This document shows positions 28,161 to 36,878 of a stretch of DNA of 64,000 bases, one piece after another; positions within the stretch are counted from its first letter, which is position 1, and every line of letters begins with the position of its first letter. A program made the position numbers and the translations under genes. Source of the stretch: Massilia antarctica. Its GTDB lineage: Bacteria; Pseudomonadota; Gammaproteobacteria; Burkholderiales; Burkholderiaceae_D. The stretch is taken from the NCBI RefSeq assembly GCF_015689335.1, contig NZ_CP065053.1:6572001-6636000 (forward strand). The letters are read 5' to 3'. Under the pieces are notes generated by a model. That model worked only from the letters and a program-made list of their open reading frames with translations. It had not been told where the DNA came from and searched no databases.

Positions 28161-29573
28161 CAATCCACCCAAGTTAGCATTTAATGTGCGATTAGATGAT
28201 TTATATTCAATATAGGCATAAAAACACTTGACATCAGTTTGGAAGCGCGGCCGGCAGTGTGAATTTTTGCTTCCACTGCTCGCCATGTCCGTTCTGACCA
28301 CCTTGTTTCAAGACTTCGCCGCCCGACTATGCTCGACAGAATTTCTCAACGACGCACGCCATTCCGATCATCCGACTGCGTTTTCACGCTGTCGCAAATT
28401 GCCGTTGCCCACGCTGGTTGCCATCATGCTGACGGGTATGCGCATGAGTATCCAAGCCGAGTTGAACACCTTCTTCGCGCATTTGCGTCACCAAGCTCAG
28501 TTGGTCCACGAGGTGTCCGAACAGGCGTTCTCTCAAGCACGCGCCAAGCTGTCGCTGACGGCTATCCCCCGGCTCAACGACTGGCTGATCGCGCGCGCCG
28601 AGCAGGATCGGTTTGTGCCGCGCTGGCGCGGTCTTCGCCTGGTCGCAGCCGATGCCTCGACGCTACGTTTTGGTCTGCGCGCTAGTCATGTCAAACGCGC
28701 CGCCCTTGCCGATCAAATCCTGTTCGGCCTGTTTCTGCCGGGGCCCGACCTGATGCTCGCCGCCTCCCTGCACAGCGTCCACGAGCGCGGCGAACGGCAG
28801 TTTCTGTTTGAACATCTCGACCGGCTTTCCCCGGACGATTTGCTGCTGCTCGATCGCGGCTATCCCTGCCGCTGGCTGGTGGCAATGTTGAACCAGCGCG
28901 CCATCAAGTTCTGCATGCGTGTCGACAACGACAGCGGCTTCGCCTACGTACGCGATTTCATGCGCTCAAGCGCGAACGAGCGGATCGTCATACTGCGCGC
29001 GCCAGACAAGCAGGACGCGATCGACTATGAGTGCCCGCGCAAGCCGCAGCGCGTGCGTCTGGTGCGCAACGTCTCGCCGACTGGCGCGCAGCGCGTTCTG
29101 ATGACCAACCTGTTCGACGACAAGCTCTACCCGGCTGATTGCTTCGGCGAGCTTTACCACCAGCGCTGGGGCATCGAGGAAGCATTCAAACGGCTCAAGC
29201 ATCGCCTCAATTTGGAACACGTCACAGGATTGACCCAGCAAGCCGTAGCCCAGGATGTTGCCGCCAAAATCGTCTGCGACAATCTGCAGGCCTTGGTTGC
29301 GCTGACCGCCCATGTCGACGCCGAATTGCCCGCGAACAAACGCATCAACCACGCCTACGCCCACACCGCGCTCAAGCCGTTGATGCCCATCCTGCTGCTT
29401 GGAAGCGTGATCGGACGGAAGATCGGAGCACTGCTACGGGGCGTGCTTGGCTTGATCGCTGGACGGACCTATCGACATCGGGAAAATCTCTCGAAACCAC
29501 GCAAGCAAGGCCCCAAACCGCACAAGGCAATGAGTCAGAAAAATTGCTGAAATGGCTTAACTTGGGTGGATTG
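28161..29573 (+). mobile_element. IS4-family insertion sequence, apparently intact
   Basis: The 1413-bp element is bounded by 16-bp terminal inverted repeats: CAATCCACCCAAGTTA at 28161-28176 and its inverse ending at 29573. It contains a single full-length transposase gene. The flanks share only CCT on both sides, so a longer target duplication is not evident. It separates the small-gene patch from the orphan metallopeptidase-tip module. Confidence 0.85.
28285..29550 (+). CDS. IS4-family DDE transposase
   Basis: A 421-residue transposase; ATG 28285 is the first ATG inside the element that gives MSVLTTLFQDFA, while the open frame begins slightly earlier. The catalytic triad is visible as LVAADASTLR (first D), LLLLDRGYP (second D) and YHQRWGIEEAFKRLKHR (Y-R-E-K signature with the E). 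The basic C-terminus ends before the right inverted repeat. No frameshift is seen. Confidence 0.92.
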   Translation: MSVLTTLFQDFAARLCSTEFLNDARHSDHPTAFSRCRKLPLPTLVAIMLTGMRMSIQAELNTFFAHLRHQAQLVHEVSEQAFSQARAKLSLTAIPRLNDWLIARAEQDRFVPRWRGLRLVAADASTLRFGLRASHVKRAALADQILFGLFLPGPDLMLAASLHSVHERGERQFLFEHLDRLSPDDLLLLDRGYPCRWLVAMLNQRAIKFCMRVDNDSGFAYVRDFMRSSANERIVILRAPDKQDAIDYECPRKPQRVRLVRNVSPTGAQRVLMTNLFDDKLYPADCFGELYHQRWGIEEAFKRLKHRLNLEHVTGLTQQAVAQDVAAKIVCDNLQALVALTAHVDAELPANKRINHAYAHTALKPLMPILLLGSVIGRKIGALLRGVLGLIAGRTYRHRENLSKPRKQGPKPHKAMSQKNC

Positions 29574-29648
29574 CCTCGTGCCCCGCCACGAACAGCAGTG
29601 GGTTGGGGACGGCTTTTTTTAATTAAAGAGAAGTATCTCAGCGCTGCC

Positions 29649-29900
29649 CTATTGTGCATCGGTGAGAAGCATGCCCGGCGCTAGTCCCATTGGACCATCC
29701 AGCCCAATCGCTATGCGGGAAGCAGGTGCTGAGGGATTACCCGGAAGTACGGACGTTATCCGCCAGCGCCCTGATATTTGTGGCGAGCACAGCGTCCCTC
29801 GCACAGAATACGCGTCGCCAGTAAGGCTTTCCAAAACGACAAGTACATCTTTTCGGCCAAGAACCGAGACCACTTCAATGACTTCGAAAGTATTCGACAT
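29649..29900 (-). CDS. candidate immunity protein for the orphan metallopeptidase tip
   Basis: An 83-residue ORF whose ATG lies inside the end of the orphan Rhs frame (26-base overlap), the usual position for a cognate immunity gene. The protein (FEVIEVVSVLGRKDVLVVLE, GPMGLAPGMLL) is small, acidic to neutral and has no signal peptide. It matches no family I recognise; the role is inferred from position. Between it and the IS4 right end are 75 bases without a gene. Confidence 0.5.
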   Translation of the reverse strand: MSNTFEVIEVVSVLGRKDVLVVLESLTGDAYSVRGTLCSPQISGRWRITSVLPGNPSAPASRIAIGLDGPMGLAPGMLLTDAQ

Positions 29901-31136
29901 AGTTAATCACCTTTTTTATTGCGTCGTCTAACAACGACTGCCAAGTCACCTCGGCGCTTCGGAAGTGAGCAATTTCACTCGGTGACCAATTCCGCCTTTC
30001 GGCTAGACTGCCAAGGCGCCGTTGTGCCTCAATCTCAAACTGGATACCTTGAACACGCCCGTCATATGTTGCGCTGGTCGGAAAGCCGGCCTTTTTATAC
30101 TGACCAAAGTGCATCAGTTCTTCAAGCACCTCACTTCTGGTGGGGCTGCTCGAAAAGATAAACGTACCCGGCCCACCCTCTGCTGGGAAATATGCGGCCT
30201 TGGCGCCAATGGCCTTCAAAAGACGCTCAGCTTCAGACCCCTGCATGACGGTAGCCCCCTGCTTTTCAGCGGCAGTCAGAATTCGAGTAAGTTTTGCAGG
30301 ATCATAAAGTGGTCCACCGCCCTCGCCCACATTCATTAGGACTGAACCTGGGAGAGGTGCCTCGCTATTCACAACAACCCTATTTGCCCCAACAGACCTT
30401 GGCAAACCACCAATCGCTTTTGCCGCTCCGAGCGATCCCAGGGTCATCAAAACCTCTTCGTTTGTCCGGTGCCATTCATCGGGAGTCCAATCGCTAAACT
30501 TCGTCACCTGCCGAAGTTGGCGATCAATTTGGGATAACGTACCAGCCTGGCTATTTCGCCGGGAATTCAAGCCGGCATATTCAATCTGTTCCTGCATCGT
30601 TAGATTAAATCCTTTCGCATCGAGGGCAGTCATACGCAATCCTGTAGCGTCGAGAGCCGCTTGGCCCAGAACCCGATTTGCACGTCCAATCGACGTATTG
30701 GAAAAATTCTCTAAAGAATTTCGTGGACCGGCAATCGAAGGTCGATAAGTACCGCCACTGGTTTCGCTTTGCTTGCGGCTAGAAGATGGGCTCAGATTGT
30801 AAAAATACCCGGAGGATTGGGCAGTCCCATACCCCGAGGAATTGGAGGATGGTGCTCCCGATACAAAATCTACAACCGCATTACCCGCATCTTGAGCATA
30901 CGACCAAATAGTTTCAAAGAATCCTAGCCTCTTACCATGCACTATTACCCTCGCATTTTCCGGCACTGCTCCCTCACCGCTCCCCCAGTCATTGCGAATG
31001 TCGCCATCGCTATCTGGATTGAACAACCGTGATCTCTGATCAAGACCTGCATCTGCAAAACGCGGACCGTTTTCGATATCGTCACCGATGGCATCCAGGC
31101 GAGACTCGCTTGCATCGTTATTGTGATCCGCGCCTA

Positions 31137-33855
31137 AGCTATTGCCCAGCGCATTGCCGAACGCATTTCCGAACGCGTCCGTCGCCACGCGGGTCATATT
31201 GAACTTCCCGCCAGTAAACATGCGCACCATGGCGCCCGCCACGATACCAGAAACGGTCCCGCGCGCAACGTCGCCAAAGAATCCTGTGCCAAAGCTACCG
31301 CCGATCGCTTGCGATACCCCGGCGGCGGCCCCTGCCGCGATGCCCGCCGCCGCCACGTTGCGCCACTTGAACCCGTCCTGCATTTTGGTGACGCTGCTGA
31401 TGCCTTGCGTGAGCGCGCTTCCGAGGGCCGCGCGGGCCGCAATATTATAGAATTGCGAGCCACCCAGAATCGGCATGGACGAGTTCGCCGCCCAGCCGGC
31501 AACGCCAGCACTGATCGCGCCGCCAAGCGCGCTGGCGCCGACGGCACTCCAGTTGATCGAGTCCTGCATGCCCATCATTATGCCAACGGTCTGGCTTGCG
31601 ATCGATCCCACGGCACTGCCGAGGGCGGCAGCAGCCACGGTCCCCAGCGACAGCGTCGCCGACCCGGTCATGACAGCCACGCCTGCGCTCCAGGCACCGG
31701 CCAGGCCCACGCCGGCAGTGCTGGCGGCCACGGTACTGACGGCACCGACAGCGACTGTGCTGCCGGCGACTGCCGCACCGCCAACAGCGGCACCACCGAC
31801 AGCAGCACCGCCGACTGCGGCCCCACCCACCGCAGCTCCACCCACAGCAGCTCCACCAACCGCAGCTCCACCCACAGCAGCTCCACCAACCGCAGCTCCA
31901 CCAACCGCAGCTCCACCCACCGCAGCACCACCAACCGCTGCACCGCCGACTGCGGTACCGCCGGCCGCCGCCCCTACCGCAGGCGCGGCAGCGCCGGCGG
32001 TCAGAATCGTCGCCACAACCGCCACCACGATCATCACGATCATGCCCACCTGGTTACAGCCGGCATTGGGCGCCATGGGCGGCAAGGCCGGCGTCATGTC
32101 GCCCACCAGGACCGACGGATCGTAGGGCTTGTAAGTCCGGTAATCGTTGTGCACAGTGTTGACGCGCGCCGGGATCTGCAAGGACAACCCGGCCTTGAGC
32201 GGTCCGTCGCTGACCCCGTTGGCATCGGCAATCAGATACCACAGCTTGCCGTCGCCCCAGATCGCGCCGGCGATGCTCTGCAGCGTCTCGCCGTCCTGCT
32301 GCACGATGTAGACAAACGGCACATTGGACGCAGCGACAACGCTGGCCGGCTCGTACGTGCTGGCAAAAATCCCGGGGTTGACATCGGTCAGGGTGCCGCC
32401 CGTCGCGCCCAGCATCTGGTCGTTGACCACCAGCGCATGCGTGACCTGGTCGCCCGTGGTGGCGCGCAACACATGGCCGGCGGCGTCATTGACGAAGGTG
32501 CGCGATTTCGCCGCCTGCTTCTCGAACGCCGGGTCGTTGACCTTGACCAGGTGCCCGTTCACATCATAATCGCTGGTGGTCGTGTTCGCGGTCATGTTCG
32601 CGGTCATGTCCACGCCCTCGCCGGACCTCACCGTCAGGCCCTTCTGGCGATAACTGTCGAAGTAGGTGTACTGGGTCGTGTACAGGTACTGGCCGGGCGG
32701 TAGGGAACCGGGCGGAACGACGTAGTAACCCTTCAAGTGGCCGGCGGCGTCGTAGCCTACCAGTGTTGACAAGTAATCGTTACCGCCAAGCACGTACTTG
32801 ATATCGTTGCTGGCAGTACCGTCCAGATGGAATTCTTTTTGCCGCACTATCCTGCCGGCCTTGTCGTAGGCAATGGCGCGCGTGCCTGCGTCCAGCTTCC
32901 ACTCCTTGAGCGCCGCCCTGTATGCCTCTTCCCGCCCCGGTTCGAATTGCACGGACACCCCGGCGTGTGCCAGGCGGCCGGCCATGTCGTAGCTACGCAT
33001 GTCGATGATCCACTCGCCACGGCGCGCGATCGTCAAACGGCCGGCGTTGTCGTATTCGTAGGTGTCAACGGTCGGGGTCTCCGATTTTTCCGGGTCCAGC
33101 AGGTAGGTGTCGCTGGTCCGGTTGCCCAAATAGTCATACTCAAGCTTGTGGCCGAACTTGCCGATCACCACCGTCGACGCCGGATCCCCATCTTTATATT
33201 CGCCGTTGACAATCAGTTGCCGGTTCAGCGCGTCGTAGGTGTTGACCGCGTGCGTCGTCACCACCTTGCCCGTGGCGTCGGTATAAGTCGTATCGACCTT
33301 GACCCGGTTGCCGTTGGCGTCGTAGGCGAAAACCACGTCGTAGCGGCCATCCGTCACGCGCGCCATGCGGTTCAACAAGTCATACGTCGTATGGTTGTCC
33401 TGCACCACCACCTGCTGCGTCAGGCCAGTCGTCGTCGCCGGATGCAGGCCGATATTGGCGGTGTTGTTGAAGTTGTCCAATTCCCCGCCGTTCAGGCCGG
33501 CCATCATGTCGAGCACGATCTGGCCGCGCGACACCCCACTCTCCAGCTTGGTCAGGTGCAGCGCGTGCGTGGCTGTATCGGGAATGTGGCCCACGGTCAG
33601 CTGGTACAGGGTGTTGATGAATTCGGCGTCGCCCAGCCCGGACGGCAAGCGCGCCTGCGCCTCCGCCCTTGTCAGCAACTGCTCGGCCACGAACAGATAG
33701 GATGCTGTGCCGAGCTTGTATTGCGATTCCCAGGACAACAATTCGCCCAGCTCGGCGGTGCGCCCGAACACGGCCAGGTGAATCCCGGCGATTTGCACCG
33801 CCTCGGGGCTCTGCGGGAACTGCTCGCCGACCTTGGCCTGGATGGCGCCGGCGAT
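31137..33855. repeat. 2.7-kb direct repeat, orphan copy
   Basis: Matches 38229-40946 in the same orientation at a constant offset of 7091 bases from end to end, including the internal 15-bp tandem repeats. I found only isolated differences near the two ends (for example 31183, 33784 and 33794); long stretches in between translate identically in several frames. Similarity decays within about 15 bases at 33845-33858. Confidence 0.92.
31774..31968. repeat. 15-bp tandem repeat encoding (GGAAV)n, orphan copy
   Basis: About a dozen 15-base units (plus strand near ACCGCAGCTCCACCA) encode GGAAV repeats on the minus strand. The same number of units is present in the main gene at 38865-39059. Confidence 0.88.
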
Positions 33856-34001
33856 TAGCTTCTCTCAACTCGAATCAAATCATCATAATTACCAAACTCA
33901 GGTGTTGCAGAATAATTCGAGCTTACATCCGCCATCGACGCGGCCGTTTCAAGCCGGTGAGGGTTAAAGAATTCACGCATAATCTCGACCGTACCATTTT
34001 G

Positions 34002-35493
34002 GTGACTGTTCAGCGCCTATGCAGTTGGCTGGATAGGATTGCCTGCGAATGCTCGCTGTAGAACTTCCAGCATACCGTGGCCCTGCTTGCGCAGCGTATC
34101 AAGGCAGGAGCGAATGACACAGAAATTGCCGGCGCCTTCGACGGTGCGGAAGCAGCCCGAAACCTTCTGTTTTACCTTGGGCATGCGCACGGCCCGTTCG
34201 GCCACGTTGTTGGTGAACGGTACGGCGAGATCGCGAATGAACAACAGGACGGCGTCAGCATGTTTGCGGAAGCGCCGGAGCAGATTGCAGGCGACCGATT
34301 GCTTGGCGCGGCCGCCCTTCCAGATGGGAAGTTCGACTTCGGGATGCAGTATTTCCCCTTCATCGATGATAGCGTTATAGAGTGTCGTGAACGCAGCGAT
34401 GTCGGTTTCGCTGAAGCGCTTTCCGGAGCGCCGTGCAGCCCAACATAGCTGATTGGCGCTGAGCAGGAAATCCGTCATCGTCTGAGGCCACTGATGTCCC
34501 GTGAGTTCCTTCACGTACAGCAGTTCGCGCAGCAAATGCGCGTTGCACAAGCCGTGTGTGGCATCGTCCAGTTTCCAGTACGGCGACCAGCAGTCGTGCA
34601 CCAGTACGCCCGAGCGATGAGGCAAGATGGCATGCGCGGTGATCGCCTCCATGCCACGCTTGGCATGCACGCCGTACCAAGTGAGCGTGTCGTTGGCCGC
34701 GATATGAAGCCAGTGCAGTTGGCCAGCCACACGCAGGCCTGATTCGTCGGCGTTGACCAGCGCGGCGTCGCGCAAATACTGCGCGATCAGATCTGCCGTG
34801 CCTTGCAATGCAAGGCACGCTTCGCCTACCCAGGCCACCAGCGTGCCGGGTGAAATAGCGAGACCATACACGTCACGAATCAGCTCGGCGGCGCGAGCAA
34901 ACGGCAGCATCTGGCCCTGCGTGAGGTGGACCGCCAACGCGCGCACGTTGGGACCGTATTGCACCGGCTCGGTCACGTTAGCCGGGAATGCGCTGGTGTG
35001 CAGTTGCCCACACTGGCAGCGCACGGATAGCGTGCGGTGTTCTACGATGTCGAACGCGGCGACGGGCACATCGAATACCTGGCGACGTTCTTGGACCACG
35101 GTATCGTGCAACGGCAATGCATGCTGACAGCGGTTGCAGTGTTCTGGCAGCGGATGATCGGTGTGACTGGTCGGCTGCAAGGCCTGCTTGAGTGTGGTGC
35201 CCTTGCGGCCAGCCTGGCCGCCGGGCAGTTTGCCCGACGACTCGCGCAAGGAACTGGTCTTCTTGGCCATGCCATCCGACGAGGGTGGCTTGCTCGAATT
35301 GCTGCTGTTCTTGTTGACCTTTGACTCGAGCGCCTCCAAGCGGGCCAGCAACGTCAGAATGAGAATGTCCTTCTGTTCGGGGGACAGGCCGGTCAGGTCG
35401 GGAGAAGGAGGTTTCGTTGCCATCCCAGCATGATGAACGTGATCGGAATTGTTTACAACAGATATCTGGCGTTCATAGGGACTGAACAGTCAC
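34002..35493 (-). mobile_element. IS66-family insertion sequence with perfect 8-bp target duplication
   Basis: The 1492-bp element has 20-bp terminal inverted repeats with 18 matches (34002-34021 and 35474-35493, outer end GTGACTGTTCAG). It is flanked by CCATTTTG at 33994-34001 and 35494-35501, the 8-bp duplication expected for IS66. It carries only the transposase gene, without the tnpA and tnpB accessory genes, as in the single-ORF subgroup. The clean duplication implies simple and fairly recent insertion. Confidence 0.95.
34017..35423 (-). CDS. IS66-family transposase (TnpC type)
   Basis: A 468-residue protein. An N-terminal coiled coil with NSSNSSKPPSSDG is followed by a Cys-rich zinc-binding region (CNRCQHALP, VRCQCGQLH), then the IS66 catalytic core: NADESG, VLVHDCWSPYWK and FTNNVAERAVRMPKVKQKVSG (D, D and E). 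The C-terminal end fills the left terminus of the element. No frameshift. Confidence 0.95.
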   Translation of the reverse strand: MATKPPSPDLTGLSPEQKDILILTLLARLEALESKVNKNSSNSSKPPSSDGMAKKTSSLRESSGKLPGGQAGRKGTTLKQALQPTSHTDHPLPEHCNRCQHALPLHDTVVQERRQVFDVPVAAFDIVEHRTLSVRCQCGQLHTSAFPANVTEPVQYGPNVRALAVHLTQGQMLPFARAAELIRDVYGLAISPGTLVAWVGEACLALQGTADLIAQYLRDAALVNADESGLRVAGQLHWLHIAANDTLTWYGVHAKRGMEAITAHAILPHRSGVLVHDCWSPYWKLDDATHGLCNAHLLRELLYVKELTGHQWPQTMTDFLLSANQLCWAARRSGKRFSETDIAAFTTLYNAIIDEGEILHPEVELPIWKGGRAKQSVACNLLRRFRKHADAVLLFIRDLAVPFTNNVAERAVRMPKVKQKVSGCFRTVEGAGNFCVIRSCLDTLRKQGHGMLEVLQRAFAGNPIQPTA

Positions 35494-35827
35494 CCATTTT
35501 GTTCAAAGAGGTAAGAAATACCACTCACGACTTTGTCTGAGCCGCCATCAAATTCACGGTGTGTTGCCATCGTCAGAAATAACTTTCCTGGTCCAACCTC
35601 CTGAAATGCATGCGTCAACGATTCGCGCAAAAATTCATCATGAACACCAACCCCCACTACACCTTTAGCAATATCGATAAAGCAATATGGCTCGTTAATA
35701 GACTCAACCAGGACTGTATAGGTCCGGTTTGTGGAATGCGCGAGTTTAGCTTGATCCTCGGACCAAATTTCCGCTGGCTTCTTCTTAGCGCGAAACCATG
35801 ATTTAAAAAAAAATATAGGCCTATTCA

Positions 35828-36223
35828 TTAGTGCACTCTATCATTAACATCTCGAATTAAGATGCCTGCACGATCCGCAGCATCGAGAATTGATTGCGGA
35901 ATTGGGCGAAGCTGGACCGGAACCTCAAGATAGTGCTGACCTAGCAAAGGCCGCCCTGCCAACGCACCGCTAGATGGTACATTTGCGATGATCTCGTTGA
36001 CTAGGTATTTTACCGAGAATTCATTGACATAGTTTATTCCCGTTCGCTCCTGAATTTCGGATAGTTGCGTAAATTTTCGTGAAACAATTTCACCTGCATT
36101 CGATAGTAGACGTCCAGTCAAGTATATCCCGTTCCTTTGGGGGCTGTTTATACAAACTACATTGTAAGGATATGCAACAGCACGTTGAGCGTTAAATGCA
36201 ATTCCATCGTCAAGTCGTGCCAG
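35828..36223 (-). pseudogene. core-less toxin tip fragment (orphan tip 2)
   Basis: After an in-frame TAG (36224-36226) the frame reads LARLDDGIAFNAQRAVAYPY and then a compact domain GEIVSRKFTQLSEIQERTG, IIANVPSSGALAGRPL and LEVPVQLRPIPQSILDAADRAG to IRDVNDRVH. I recognise this pattern from the extreme C-termini of Rhs- and CDI-type polymorphic toxins, though I cannot name its activity. It has no core and no good start. The same frame upstream of the TAG is open for 44 codons (36227-36358) with coherent sequence, possibly an older part. The coupled immunity gene follows. Confidence 0.7.
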
Positions 36224-36336
36224 CTATTCAGGTCTGCTGCTTACTCTTACGCTGCTAACATCTTCGCTATTTGCCATCAATTTTTTTAGCATATAGACAA
36301 AACGCTTCTTTGATACGTATCCGGTGTAGCGCCAAG

Positions 36337-36846
36337 TTAAAAAATTATCAATGGGCAATTATTAGCACTACATTTAAATTCCTCGGCTTCGCCAGCCCAG
36401 CCACATGGGAAATGACCACGTAAATACCACTCTGCAAGTATTTCGAAATACGGAGACTTGCAGTAATCCGAGTACTCGAGAGCCAGGCAAGCTTTTACCA
36501 ATGTCCATCTAACTATGTCTGTAGAGACCGTCGGTGGACAAAACCCTTTTCGAGCGGCCTCTTGCACTTTTCTGGTAACTAGCGACGATAACACCGGCCT
36601 GATATTTTTAACCTTTTTATTCCATAGTAAATATTCTTTAGGATATTCAATATCCAAAAACGTAGTCAATTTATTTGTTGCATCTTGAGTAACGTCAGTA
36701 AACACGGTTGAAGTGGAAGAAATTATTGCTTTCTCCCAATCAAAAATGAAGATTTCCCCGCAGGGCGATTCCTCCGGGCGGCCGACATTTTCGAACCAAG
36801 CCGCTTCTGAAAGCCGTGCCAAAAACGCCTTTGTCAGATCATTCAT
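36337..36846 (-). CDS. candidate immunity protein for the active Rhs toxin
   Basis: A 169-residue cytosolic-looking protein starting 32 bases after the Rhs stop, with GAGGG 8 bases before ATG 36846. It contains EIFIFDWEKAIISSTS, PKEYLLWNKKVKNIRP and LALEYSDYCKSPYF and ends CPLIIF. I do not recognise the family. Base composition is much lower in GC than the flanking Rhs core, as is common for tip/immunity pairs. Its role is inferred from position directly after the toxin tip. Confidence 0.6.
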   Translation of the reverse strand: MNDLTKAFLARLSEAAWFENVGRPEESPCGEIFIFDWEKAIISSTSTVFTDVTQDATNKLTTFLDIEYPKEYLLWNKKVKNIRPVLSSLVTRKVQEAARKGFCPPTVSTDIVRWTLVKACLALEYSDYCKSPYFEILAEWYLRGHFPCGWAGEAEEFKCSANNCPLIIF

Positions 36847-36878
36847 AATCAAACCCTCATAAAACCAATTTAAGGCTC

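Larger units (their letters stand above)
29875..33864 (-). pseudogene. orphan Rhs C-terminal module: duplicated core plus metallopeptidase toxin tip
   Basis: The frame is open for 1330 codons after a TGA at 33865-33867. From about 33855 to 31138 it is a near-identical copy of the main Rhs gene (38229-40946): a DUF4214-like module, YD repeats, LysM, the (GGAAV)n region and the FGNAFGNALGNSL junction. From 31137 the sequence is unique: a spacer and a C-terminal domain with LLKAIGAKAAYFP, SEVLEELMHFGQYKKAG and an EIEAQRRL helix. This matches predicted zincin-like toxins (Tox-MPTase4 type) by the E-E-x-x-H-x-x-Q pattern. It lacks the Rhs N-terminus and any native start, so it is probably silent. 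Confidence 0.85.
33855..35828 (-). pseudogene. immunity gene split by an IS66-family element
   Basis: ATG 35828 overlaps the TAA of the preceding toxin fragment (TAATG), so the two were translationally coupled. The frame runs MNRPIFFFKSWFRAKKK...VLVESINEPYCFIDIA...GKLFLTMATHREF and reaches FEQNG at the IS66 edge, where a TGA inside the element stops it. Removing the element and one copy of the 8-bp duplication rejoins the frame: it continues TVEIMREFFNPHRLE to DDLIRVERS and a TAA at 33855-33857, giving an intact 157-residue ancestor. I recognise the pattern as a cytosolic immunity-type protein. Confidence 0.8.
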
